This document shows, one piece after another, positions 1 through 7,806 of a stretch of DNA of 50,096 nt. This DNA is from Deltaproteobacteria bacterium (GTDB taxonomy: Bacteria > Desulfobacterota > Syntrophia > Syntrophales > Smithellaceae): contig JAKLDS010000012.1 of NCBI GenBank assembly GCA_022703375.1, positions 1 through 50,096 of the forward strand, given 5' to 3'. A program made the position numbers and the translations under genes. The notes under the pieces are model-generated. The model ran no database searches, was not told the origin of the DNA, and saw only the letters and a list, made by a program, of their open reading frames with translations. Numbering within the stretch: position 1 is the stretch's first letter; every line of letters begins with the position of its first letter.

Positions 1-23
1 TAGGGGACGTACTTAAATATATC
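1..23. repeat. Left terminal inverted repeat of RAYT element 1
   Basis: The sequence GGGGACGTACTTAAATAT is the inverse of the repeats found after the transposase gene (from 1081). The pair GGGGACGTACTT / AAGTACGTCCCC is exact. It marks the left boundary of the element as far as the window edge allows. Confidence 0.7.
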
Positions 24-60
24 AATTGACATAATCATAAATGGATGATAGAAGCGATTC

Positions 61-1062
61 ATGCCGAGACAATCACGCATCGATACGACAGGAGCCCTGC
101 ATCATGTCATATGCAGGGGGATAGACCGCCGGAAAATCTTTAAGGATAAAGAAGATTATTCATTATTTCTGAAGCGGCTGGGGGAATTATTAAAAGAAAC
201 CAAAACAGCCTGTTTTGCCTGGGCGTTAATCCCCAATCATTTTCATCTTTTGCTGCAAACCGGGAATATTCCAATATCCTCCGTGATGAAAAGACTGCTG
301 ACCGGCTATGCAGTCAATTTCAACCGGCGACACCGGCGCTGCGGCCACCTTTTCCAGAATCGATATAAATCAATACTATGCCAGAAAGACTCATACCTTT
401 TGGAACTTGTTCGCTACATTCATCTCAATCCCTTGCGGGCGAAACTTGTTGCGGAATACCGGGGCCTGGCTGGATATCCCTATTGCGGCCATGGCGTTAT
501 TATGGGAAGAAGGCAAATCGAATGGCAAGATGCTGAATATATCCTCAGCTTTTTTGGCAATAAACCGGCAGAAGCCCGCAGCGAATACAGCCGTTTTGTC
601 AGCAGCGGCATCGGACAGGGCAAGCGTCCTGAACTGACCGGTGGCGGTCTGTTGCGAAGCAATGGCGGATGGAGCGGCATTCGGGCTTTAAGAGAAGCCG
701 GCAACTATCAGAAAGGCGATGAGCGGATATTAGGTGATGGAAATTTCGTTCAGGACGTGCTGGAGCAGGCCGAAGAAAGATTTAAGGAAAAATACCGGCT
801 TAAAGCCCGGGGATATAATCTGGAGAAATTGATAAAAAGAGTTGCTGAAATCACACAAGTAACTCCGGATGCGCTATTGGATTCATTGAGGGATGCCGAA
901 AGGACAAAGGCAAGGAGCATTTTATCTTATTGGGCGACGGAAAAACTCGGGATGCCGCAAGCTGAACTGGCGCAGATTCTGCAGCGGACACAATCGGCCA
1001 TTACCTATGCTGTAAGACGGGGGAAGACGATTGTTGAGGACAATTCGTATCTGCTGGAATGA
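61..1062 (+). CDS. REP-associated tyrosine transposase (RAYT, Y1_Tnp) with DnaA-like C-terminal HTH
   Basis: Single-strand DNA transposase of the IS200/RAYT superfamily, which nicks and joins DNA through a tyrosine and mobilises REP-type palindromes. Seen: start typical of the family (MPRQSRID), the HUH metal motif His60-Phe-His62 in the context IPNHFHLLL, a candidate catalytic Tyr102 in LFQNRYKS, and the family signature YIHLNP at 119-124. The C-terminal third (about residues 255-325) has a helix-turn-helix resembling DnaA domain IV, ending AITYAVRRG, which probably reads the terminal repeats. The 333 aa are longer than a minimal RAYT because of this extra domain. Matching inverted repeats lie on both sides (1-23 and 1081-1160), so the copy looks complete. 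The ribosome-binding site is weak. Alternative: a domesticated, non-mobile RAYT. Confidence 0.9.
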   Translation: MPRQSRIDTTGALHHVICRGIDRRKIFKDKEDYSLFLKRLGELLKETKTACFAWALIPNHFHLLLQTGNIPISSVMKRLLTGYAVNFNRRHRRCGHLFQNRYKSILCQKDSYLLELVRYIHLNPLRAKLVAEYRGLAGYPYCGHGVIMGRRQIEWQDAEYILSFFGNKPAEARSEYSRFVSSGIGQGKRPELTGGGLLRSNGGWSGIRALREAGNYQKGDERILGDGNFVQDVLEQAEERFKEKYRLKARGYNLEKLIKRVAEITQVTPDALLDSLRDAERTKARSILSYWATEKLGMPQAELAQILQRTQSAITYAVRRGKTIVEDNSYLLE

Positions 1063-1080
1063 AACTTAATTTGCTGAATT

Positions 1081-1160
1081 GATATTTTTAAGTACGTCCC
1101 CCTATACTCTTTGATATTTTTAAGTACGTCCCCCTATATTCTAAGTACGTCCCCCTATAC
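1081..1160. repeat. Three direct copies of the RAYT element 1 terminal repeat
   Basis: AAGTACGTCCCCCTATA occurs three times (around 1090-1106, 1121-1137 and 1143-1158). The first two copies are preceded by GATATTTTT. Each is inverted relative to positions 1-23. The third copy is shortened at its left end, and short CCCCTATA-like remnants follow up to 1182. The array runs almost to the larA start at 1202, so it probably contains or displaces the larA promoter. Confidence 0.7.
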
Positions 1161-1201
1161 TCTCCCTATAATCTCCCCTATACGTTTTCAGGTGTGCATT
1201 T

Positions 1202-2503
1202 ATGAAAGTTACATTAAAATACGGCCACGAAGGAATCACGCTGGAAATTAATGAAACACCGGGTTTCGCTGGAATTATCATGCCGTCGGAACCTGAAACA
1301 ATCAAAAATCCCTCGGTTAAAATTGAAGAAAGTCTCTATAAACCCATTGCGGCAAAGCCGTTCGCCGATATAGCCAGGGGCAGGAAGAATGCCTGCATCG
1401 TAATCAGCGATATCACCCGCCCTGTTCCCAACAAGTTGATTCTTCCGCCGCTGCTCAAAATCATTGAAGCAGCCGGTGTGCCCCGTTCGGAAATCACCAT
1501 CCTGGTAGCCACAGGCATCCACCGGCCATCAACTGAAGATGAACGTAACCGGCTGGTCGGGCCGGAGATAATCAAGCATTACAAAGTTGTTGATCACTTC
1601 TCCAAAAATCGGGAAGAAATGATTGAGGTAGGACTGATTGGCGAAAAGGTTCCCGCTCTGGTAAACAGCCTCTATGTCCGGGCCGATTTGAAAATTCTCA
1701 CCGGTTTTATTGAGCCCCATATGTGGGCGGGTTATTCCGGCGGGAGGAAATCCATTCTGCCGGGCATCTCTTCCGTGGAAACCCTCGAATTCATGCATGG
1801 GCCGGAGATGATTGCTCATCATAATACTGAATATGGTATCCTCGAAGGAAACCTTTTTCACGAGGCTGGTCTCGCCATCATGGAAAAAGCCGGCGCTGAT
1901 TTCATTGTGAATGTCACGCTGAACACCAAAAAAGAGATTACGGGAATTTTTTCCGGCCACCCCGTTATCGCCCACCTCACGGGATGTGAATTTCTTGCGA
2001 AGCATTGTGTGCGGGAGGTAGATACGCCGCTGGATTTCATCGTCACGACTAATTCCGGGGCTCCCCTCGATATAAATTTCTATCAGACAGCCAAGGGAAT
2101 AACCGGCGCAGCGGCAGCGGTAAAATCAGGAGGAGACATTGTTATTGCCAGCCGCTGCACGGAAGGTCCGGGAAGCCCTGAATACAGAAAAATTCTCGAT
2201 ATGGTGGATTCCCCCGGTTCTTTTGTCTGTCGGGTTATGCAAAAGGAATTCTTTATCCCGGATCAGTGGTGCGCCCAGGAGACCTATCAGGTTTTATCGG
2301 ACAAAGAGGTGTGGATTTATACGGATGGTTTATCTTCCGAAGAAATAAAACGATATCATATGCATCCGGTGCAATCCATCCCGGAGACAATCCAGACCCT
2401 CCTTGCCAAGCACGGCCCCAAAGCCCGCTGGGCTATAGTTCCGGATGGCCCACAGGTCATCCTTAAAGTCGCCGGACATAATTCAACCAACATAAAAAAG
2501 TAA
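1202..2503 (+). CDS. larA: Nickel-dependent lactate racemase family protein (LarA-like)
   Basis: LarA-family enzymes use a nickel-pincer nucleotide bound covalently to a lysine to racemise or epimerise 2-hydroxyacids by hydride transfer. Seen: 433 aa, close to the usual LarA length, with the key residues in register: His107 (ATGIHRP), His173 (EPHMWAGYSG), Lys183 (GGRKSILPG) and His199 (FMHG). These correspond by motif to His108, His174, Lys184 and His200 of the Lactobacillus plantarum enzyme. It stands alone here: no cofactor genes (larB, larC, larE) are in the window, so they must be elsewhere if the enzyme is active. Many anaerobes carry several LarA paralogues with other 2-hydroxyacid substrates, so lactate is only the default guess. 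Start is the ATG at 1202. Confidence 0.85.
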   Translation: MKVTLKYGHEGITLEINETPGFAGIIMPSEPETIKNPSVKIEESLYKPIAAKPFADIARGRKNACIVISDITRPVPNKLILPPLLKIIEAAGVPRSEITILVATGIHRPSTEDERNRLVGPEIIKHYKVVDHFSKNREEMIEVGLIGEKVPALVNSLYVRADLKILTGFIEPHMWAGYSGGRKSILPGISSVETLEFMHGPEMIAHHNTEYGILEGNLFHEAGLAIMEKAGADFIVNVTLNTKKEITGIFSGHPVIAHLTGCEFLAKHCVREVDTPLDFIVTTNSGAPLDINFYQTAKGITGAAAAVKSGGDIVIASRCTEGPGSPEYRKILDMVDSPGSFVCRVMQKEFFIPDQWCAQETYQVLSDKEVWIYTDGLSSEEIKRYHMHPVQSIPETIQTLLAKHGPKARWAIVPDGPQVILKVAGHNSTNIKK

Positions 2504-2532
2504 CCGGGGCGGCAGAAGGGGGCGCTGCGCTT

Positions 2533-3675
2533 CTATTGCAAAATTGATTTGGCAATTATTATTTTCATGATTTCATTTGTTCCGGCCAGAATACGCGTGA
2601 TGCGGATGTCGCGCCAGGCGCGGGCAATCGGGTATTCCTCACAGTAGCCGTAGCCTCCGAAAAGTTGCAGGCAGCGGTCGGCGACGCGCCAGGCCATTTC
2701 CGTAATCCAGAATTTGGCCATCGAAACGTCGGTGACGATATCGCATTTTTGCCAGTGTTCAACGATTAATTTATCCACGAAAGTGCGGCCGATTTTTACT
2801 TCCGCCGCCATTTCGGCAATGGCAAACTGGGTGTTCTGGAATTGAGATAGCTTTTTGCCGAAAGCCTCGCGCTCTTTGCAGTAACGGATTGTTTCGGCCA
2901 GCATGAATTCAGCGGCGGTAACAGCGCCAATCGCGCAGATGAGCCTTTCCTGCTGGAGATTGGTCATCAGCTTTTTAAAACCGGTCCCTTTTTCTCCCAG
3001 ACGATTTTCTCTCGGAATCCGGCAGTTCTCGAAAAACAACTCCGCCGTATCCTGCGAGCGCCAGCCGATTTTTTTGAGCTTTTTGCCTTTAATAAAACCG
3101 GGGATATCCGCTTCCACCAAAAACAAATCAACGGCGGCATGGGAATTATCCTCCCTCGGGTCGCGGGCGGCGACAATGACCAAATCACAATTAATACCAT
3201 TGCTGATAAAAGTTTTCTGGCCGTTGAGGATAAAATAATCGCCGTCTGCCAGGGCTGTCGTTTTGATTCCCGCAACGTCACTGCCCGCCGCCGGTTCCGA
3301 CATGGCAATCGCGCAAAGCATGTCGCCCGCGGCGCAGCGCGGCAGGTACTTTTTCTTTTGTTCTTCATTAGCAAATTGCTGAATATAAGGGACAACAACA
3401 TCACTGTGCAGACGCGCGGAAAGACCATAAAAATTGGCCTTCGCCATTTCTTCAATCAGGATTGCCGAATAAAGAAAATCGGCGCTCTGCCCGCCGTATT
3501 CCGTAGGCAGCGCCGTGCAGAGAAAGCTGTTATCGCCCAGTTTCTTCCATGCCCAGCGCGGCACAATGCCGTCTTCCTCCCACTCATCCACATGGGGAAT
3601 TATTTCTTTTTCGAGAAATTTCCGGAAGGATGCCCGGAAAATCCGATGTTCTTCCTGATAAGGTATTATCTCCAT
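2533..3675 (-). CDS. Acyl-CoA dehydrogenase
   Basis: FAD enzyme introducing an alpha-beta double bond into acyl-CoA, passing electrons to electron-transfer flavoprotein. Seen: 380 aa with the usual three-domain order, the flavin/substrate signature AMSEPAAGSDV (124-134), the arginine-rich motif REAFGKKLSQFQ and the C-terminal GGYGYCEEYPIARAWRD block. The C-terminal position that carries the catalytic Glu in short- and medium-chain enzymes reads ILAGTNEIM, without Glu. Glu243 in LQQERL lies where isovaleryl-CoA and long-chain dehydrogenases carry their base, which suggests branched or longer substrates. Start ATG at 3675 has AAGGAT upstream. It is the last gene of the minus-strand run, separated from the acyl ligase by the DUF4143 ATPase. 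Confidence 0.9.
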   Translation of the reverse strand: MEIIPYQEEHRIFRASFRKFLEKEIIPHVDEWEEDGIVPRWAWKKLGDNSFLCTALPTEYGGQSADFLYSAILIEEMAKANFYGLSARLHSDVVVPYIQQFANEEQKKKYLPRCAAGDMLCAIAMSEPAAGSDVAGIKTTALADGDYFILNGQKTFISNGINCDLVIVAARDPREDNSHAAVDLFLVEADIPGFIKGKKLKKIGWRSQDTAELFFENCRIPRENRLGEKGTGFKKLMTNLQQERLICAIGAVTAAEFMLAETIRYCKEREAFGKKLSQFQNTQFAIAEMAAEVKIGRTFVDKLIVEHWQKCDIVTDVSMAKFWITEMAWRVADRCLQLFGGYGYCEEYPIARAWRDIRITRILAGTNEIMKIIIAKSILQ

Positions 3676-3727
3676 TTTGCTATCCTTTTTCCGTAAGCCG
3701 GCTTTTCAAATATCTCTCCGTTCAATT

Positions 3728-4948
3728 TTACGGCAGTGCTTCAAGCCACCGATTCGCTGATATTACCCACTGGTTGAAACCTTCATTTGCCAGCTTCCTG
3801 CAAATCCCCTCCTGATGAACGAGCTGCACGGCATGGGGAATGTCGAGCTTTTTCTGAAAATAAACCAGATTGGGACTGATATTTGTATCGGAATATTTAC
3901 ACTCAATGAGGCAAAGCGGTTTGCCTTTTTCGGAAAGAATAAAATCAACCTCTCTTTTTTCTTTGTCCCGCAGATAGTTTAAATCCAGATTTGCCTCACC
4001 AGTTGCCTGCCAGTTTTTCACAGCCTTTAAAAGGTGAAGAGCAACAAGATTTTCAAAGCGGCAGCTTTCATTGTCGATTTCGACCCAGTTATAAAGATAA
4101 ATTTTCGCCTCCTTGCGCAGAGTGCGCTTCAATTTCCCGGAAAAAGGAAGTATCCGGAAAAGATAAAAGAACTTTTCAAGGGTGAGCAACCAATCGCGAA
4201 CTGTTTCAAAGGCAACCCCCACATCCTCCTTGAGAGCATTTAAAGAAAGAGGATTCCCGATTCGGACGGGAAGAAGATGGGTTAAAAGCTCCAGCAGGGA
4301 AATATCGCGTATCGCCGTAGCATCACGAATATCTTCCCGGACAAGCAATGTTTTCTGTTCGGAAAACCAGCGGTTGTAAAAAGAAGTATTGGCGCGGCTG
4401 AAAGGTTCGGGGAATCCGCTGAAACGAAACAGTTGATTATAATGTTCAATATTGTTTTTTGCGACCGGCGAAGGAGCCTCCAGATTTTTACGAAATTCTT
4501 CAAAGGTAGTCAGCCTGCCTTTCAGCTCTCCCATGCTCAAAGGGAAAAGCGGAACACTGAAATACCTTCCCAGGAGACTGTCTCCTCCTTTTTTGAAAAG
4601 TTCAAGACGGCCGCTGCCGGTAACGAGTAATTTTATATTCTCTTTATAGTCGTCGTAAATTCCCTTTAAATAGTTTTTCCAGCGGCTGTATTTATGAATT
4701 TCATCAAAAATCAAAAGGAAAGGTTTGCCCCGATCCCAATCAGCCTTTTCAAAAAAAAGTGGATCAGTTAATATTTTCTTTTGCTGCACCACATTATCCC
4801 AGTTAAGATAAAGTCCCTGGCCGAAAAGATTCAGGTAAAGTTTGGCGAGCGTTGTTTTTCCTACCTGGCGCGGTCCGCTGACAAAAGCCATTTTGTTATC
4901 CTGCTCGATTACTTCTTTGAGCAGGGCAAGGGAGTTTCTTTCTATCAT
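3728..4948 (-). CDS. AAA-family ATPase with C-terminal DUF4143 nuclease-like domain
   Basis: Belongs to the large family of stand-alone archaeal/bacterial ATPases with a DUF4143 tail; the cellular role is unknown. Seen: 406 aa, Walker A GPRQVGKTT (25-33), Walker B LLIFDEIHKY, and a C-terminal segment REVDFILSEKGKPLCLIECK that matches the catalytic pattern (D...E-x-K) of PD-(D/E)XK nucleases. No Shine-Dalgarno site precedes the ATG. Instead a good sigma-70 promoter ends 6 nt before it, so the mRNA is probably leaderless (see 4946-5002). It sits between the acyl ligase and the acyl-CoA dehydrogenase without an obvious functional link and may be an independent insertion. A second family member is at 38893. 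Confidence 0.85.
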   Translation of the reverse strand: MIERNSLALLKEVIEQDNKMAFVSGPRQVGKTTLAKLYLNLFGQGLYLNWDNVVQQKKILTDPLFFEKADWDRGKPFLLIFDEIHKYSRWKNYLKGIYDDYKENIKLLVTGSGRLELFKKGGDSLLGRYFSVPLFPLSMGELKGRLTTFEEFRKNLEAPSPVAKNNIEHYNQLFRFSGFPEPFSRANTSFYNRWFSEQKTLLVREDIRDATAIRDISLLELLTHLLPVRIGNPLSLNALKEDVGVAFETVRDWLLTLEKFFYLFRILPFSGKLKRTLRKEAKIYLYNWVEIDNESCRFENLVALHLLKAVKNWQATGEANLDLNYLRDKEKREVDFILSEKGKPLCLIECKYSDTNISPNLVYFQKKLDIPHAVQLVHQEGICRKLANEGFNQWVISANRWLEALP

Positions 4949-5002
4949 GCCAACATATTAGACCATACTCTAAAATAGTCAAGACTTTTTTAGACTATGG
5001 TC
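4946..5002 (-). promoter_or_regulatory. Promoter with dyad operator for the DUF4143 ATPase
   Basis: On the minus strand: -35 TTGACT (4977-4982), 16-bp spacer, -10 TAATAT (4955-4960), then 6 nt and the ATG at 4948. The predicted transcription start falls on the A of the ATG. A dyad of two 15-nt arms (4961-4975 and 4988-5002, one mismatch) overlaps the promoter and could bind a repressor, perhaps the gene product. No T-run follows the dyad, so a terminator for the upstream ligase is less likely. Confidence 0.65.
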
Positions 5003-5026
5003 GAATTAATTACACGCCAATCATTG

Positions 5027-6550
5027 TCATTTTTCCGCCAGGCGGTTTTTCAAAATTCTCTTTAATACCTTGCCGGCCTGGTTGCGCGGAAATTCATCCA
5101 CTAAGATGATTTTTTTCGGAATCTTGTAATGGGCGATTTTCCCGGCCAGACCGGCCAGCAGCTCTTCTTCCGTAAGGACAGCATCTTTGCGCAAAATAAC
5201 AAATGCCGCCACAACCTCGCCTCTTTTGGCGTCGGCCATCCCGACCGCGGCTGCTTCTTTTACCTGCGGCAGAGATTGAATGGCGCGTTCTACCTCCATC
5301 GGATAAATATTTTCTCCCGATGAGATAATCATTTCCACCTTGCGGCCGGCAATATAGATAAATCCTTCCTCATCGCGCTTGCCCATATCGCCGGTGTGAA
5401 ACCAGCCGCCCTTCATCGCCGCCGCCGTGGCCGCTTCCTTATTCCAGTAGCCGGCAAAGACATTGGGGCCTTTGACAATTATTTCACCGGGCTCGTTTAT
5501 CGCCACATCAGTTCCTTTGTCATCAACAATGCGCAGCGTTACATGAAATACTTCCTTGCCGACCGAGCCCGCTTTCCGGATGGAATCGTCAAGATCCAGC
5601 GATGTCAGCCGGCCCGTCTCGGTGAGAGCGTAACCCTGCACAAACCCGACGCCCTTTTCTTCCTGATATTTTTTTATCACCGGCAGCGGAATCGGCGCTC
5701 CGCCGGAAATGAAAAAATTAACATGCGAGAGATCGGCGGTTTGCCATTCTTCAGCTTCCGTCATCAGCTGAAACATGACCGGCACGGCAAACATATAGTT
5801 GATCTTTTCCCTGCCGATAATATTGAGAATTTCTGCGGCATTGTAAAAACTGTTCAGCATCACGCTGCCGCCCGCATAAATAATCGGCGTGACAGAAGCG
5901 GCCAGCGCGCCGATGTGAAAGAGCGGCGCCACGACCAGCGATTTATAGGAGCGGTCAACTCCGTAACCCAGCAGGGAATGAATGGCGCCGAATAAAATAT
6001 TCTGATGAGTCAGCACCGCGCCTTTGGGATCCCCCGTTGTGCCGGAGGTGTACATGATGAAGAGCGGGTCTTTCAATTCCACCTCGGTCAGCAGCGGCGG
6101 TTCCTGAGGGGAATTCTGCTCCAGAAAATCAACCAGCGATTCATCTTCGGGCATATCTCCCGCGCCGTGACGCAGATATTTTTTGAGCCCTGTGGCCGCC
6201 TTTTTGATTTCTCCGACTTTTCGCGCATATTCGGATGAGTAAATAAGAATATCGGGAGCGGAATCCTGCAAAATGTATAAAAGCTCAGGAACTGCCAGAC
6301 GGAAATTTAAAGGAACCATGATGGCGCCTGTTTTCGCGCAGGCAAAAAATATTTCCAGAAACTCGCTGCAATTGGACATTAAAAGCGCCACGCGATCGCC
6401 TTTCATTATGCCCAGATTGCCCAGAGCATTGGCCGCCCTGTTGACGCGTCCATTAAACTCGCGATTGTTGTAAGCCTTATCTTTTTCCGCAAGAAATGGC
6501 TTATCCGGTTGGATTATCGCCCTTTTTGTTATCCACTCACCTATGTTCAC
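5027..6550 (-). CDS. AMP-forming acyl-CoA synthetase / acyl ligase (ANL superfamily)
   Basis: Activates a carboxylic acid as acyl-adenylate and transfers it to CoA or to a carrier protein. Seen: P-loop YTSGTTGDPKG, adenine motif QGYALTETG, hinge region GWFHTGDMGKRDEEG and IAGRKVEMIISSGENIYP, and the C-terminal catalytic lysine in NQAGK (about residue 494 of 507). The start chosen is GTG at 6550, because AGGAGG stands 7 nt upstream; the longer ATG reading (6574) overlaps the upstream gene and has no such site. It follows the dead ketosynthase gene by 11 nt, so the three genes are one operon. It may load a starter acid for the ketosynthase pair. The substrate cannot be read from the sequence. 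Confidence 0.88.
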   Translation of the reverse strand: MNIGEWITKRAIIQPDKPFLAEKDKAYNNREFNGRVNRAANALGNLGIMKGDRVALLMSNCSEFLEIFFACAKTGAIMVPLNFRLAVPELLYILQDSAPDILIYSSEYARKVGEIKKAATGLKKYLRHGAGDMPEDESLVDFLEQNSPQEPPLLTEVELKDPLFIMYTSGTTGDPKGAVLTHQNILFGAIHSLLGYGVDRSYKSLVVAPLFHIGALAASVTPIIYAGGSVMLNSFYNAAEILNIIGREKINYMFAVPVMFQLMTEAEEWQTADLSHVNFFISGGAPIPLPVIKKYQEEKGVGFVQGYALTETGRLTSLDLDDSIRKAGSVGKEVFHVTLRIVDDKGTDVAINEPGEIIVKGPNVFAGYWNKEAATAAAMKGGWFHTGDMGKRDEEGFIYIAGRKVEMIISSGENIYPMEVERAIQSLPQVKEAAAVGMADAKRGEVVAAFVILRKDAVLTEEELLAGLAGKIAHYKIPKKIILVDEFPRNQAGKVLKRILKNRLAEK

Positions 6551-6561
6551 CCTGATTCCTC

Positions 6562-7806
6562 CTAAATTCTGCAATTGCTCACAACAAGATAAGCGTAAGT
6601 GCCGCCGGAAGATATGCCGGCCAGCAAAGCATTGGCAATAGTTATTTCTCTTTTTTTATTAACAACAAAATTCTGCAGCGACAGGGGATTTTGCAGCCCC
6701 ACGGTCGGCGGCAGCATATTTTTTTCCATGCCCAGCGCCAACGCACAGGCGCGCAGACCACCGCCGGAGAAGCTCTCTCCCAGGGCGCCTTTAACGGATG
6801 TCAGCAAAGGCGGTTCTTTTACCGCTCCGAATACCGAGGCGTAAGCGGCGGCTTCCAGCGCGTCCAATTCCCTGCCGCCATTGGCTGCCGCGCTGATCGC
6901 CTGAATATCATCAGCTCGCAGGCCGGCATTTTGCAAAGCCCTGTTGATTGTCCTTGTAATACCCGTCTCATTCCGGGGCCAGCCGGTAGGGGTGGCAGGC
7001 GACGAACCAAGCCCCGCGCCCCTGATTTCACAGTAAGGCTGCCGCCCTCTGCTCCGGGCCGAAGCCAGGCTTTCCAGCAAAATAATGCCGCAGCCTTCAG
7101 CGGCTACCGTGCCATTGCGCTGCCGGTCAAAAGGCAGGCATGCTTCTTCCCCGCCGTTTTGCGGCGAAACAGCATGAAATTTCGTCAGCGTTTCATAATA
7201 AAATTTGGACAAAATATCAACGCCGCCCGCCAGCATGAAATCGGCTGCGCCTCTTCTTATTTCCGCTGCGGCGTAGGCCATTGCCATTTCCGCCGAAACA
7301 GCAAAATGAGTTACCGTCGTATTGACGCCGCGGAAACCAAGTTCAATGGACGTATGCCCCGCCGGAGCATTCATGACCGTGTTGGGCACCAGAATCGGAT
7401 TAACCAGAGCCGGGCCTTCCTTAAGCAGCGTAGTGGCAAACTGCACGGTGACATCGGTGGCGCCGAAAGCCGTGCCGAGCAAAATGCCGATGCGGTCACG
7501 GTTTTCATTGCTGACTGGCAAACCGGCGTCGGCAAGCGCCAGCCTGGCCGCTGCTGCCGTGAACAGTGAAATCTTATCCATGCGCCGGATATTTTTTAAG
7601 GAAACATGATCGCGGGGCTGAAAGTTTTTTATTTCCGCTCCGAAATGCGAAGAGAAAGAAGCGGTATCAAACGATTGCACTTCCGCAATGGCGCAATCAC
7701 CGGCAAAAAGACGCCGGGAGAATTCTTCCTTGCCGATACCCAGCGGCGTCACCAGACCGATGCCGGTGATGACTATTCTTTGTGAAGCATCAAGAGAATC
7801 AGCCAT
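6562..7806 (-). CDS. Beta-ketoacyl synthase homologue lacking all catalytic residues (chain-length-factor-like)
   Basis: Thiolase-fold protein of the FabF/KAS II family. Aligned by eye with the neighbouring active paralogue, the catalytic Cys (TACSAG) is Ala in HFAVSAE, the first His (NAHGTAT) is lost in SAAANGG, and the second His (TAHTLG) is replaced in ALGESFS. The fold landmarks remain: RIVITGIGLVTPLG at the N-terminus, GGVDILS, and the C-terminal glycine-rich SSGGTYAYL. Length is normal (414 aa) with no frameshift, so it looks selected rather than decayed. Loss of activity next to an active KAS is the pattern of type II polyketide KS-alpha/KS-beta (chain length factor) pairs. Start ATG at 7806, overlapping the stop of the upstream KAS by 8 nt; longer upstream readings are not supported. 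Confidence 0.85.
   Translation of the reverse strand: MADSLDASQRIVITGIGLVTPLGIGKEEFSRRLFAGDCAIAEVQSFDTASFSSHFGAEIKNFQPRDHVSLKNIRRMDKISLFTAAAARLALADAGLPVSNENRDRIGILLGTAFGATDVTVQFATTLLKEGPALVNPILVPNTVMNAPAGHTSIELGFRGVNTTVTHFAVSAEMAMAYAAAEIRRGAADFMLAGGVDILSKFYYETLTKFHAVSPQNGGEEACLPFDRQRNGTVAAEGCGIILLESLASARSRGRQPYCEIRGAGLGSSPATPTGWPRNETGITRTINRALQNAGLRADDIQAISAAANGGRELDALEAAAYASVFGAVKEPPLLTSVKGALGESFSGGGLRACALALGMEKNMLPPTVGLQNPLSLQNFVVNKKREITIANALLAGISSGGTYAYLVVSNCRI

Noticed and set aside
4961-5002. Dyad as a terminator for the acyl ligase
   Set aside because: It lacks a T-run on the minus strand and coincides with -35 and -10 boxes, so a promoter/operator fits better.
6551-6574. ATG at 6574 as start of the acyl ligase
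   Set aside because: The GTG at 6550 has AGGAGG at proper spacing and gives the expected N-terminus; the ATG would extend into the upstream gene.
6562-7806. Dead ketosynthase as a simple pseudogene
   Set aside because: The frame is open over normal length with fold motifs kept and translation coupled to the active copy; all three active-site losses fit a chain-length-factor role better than decay.
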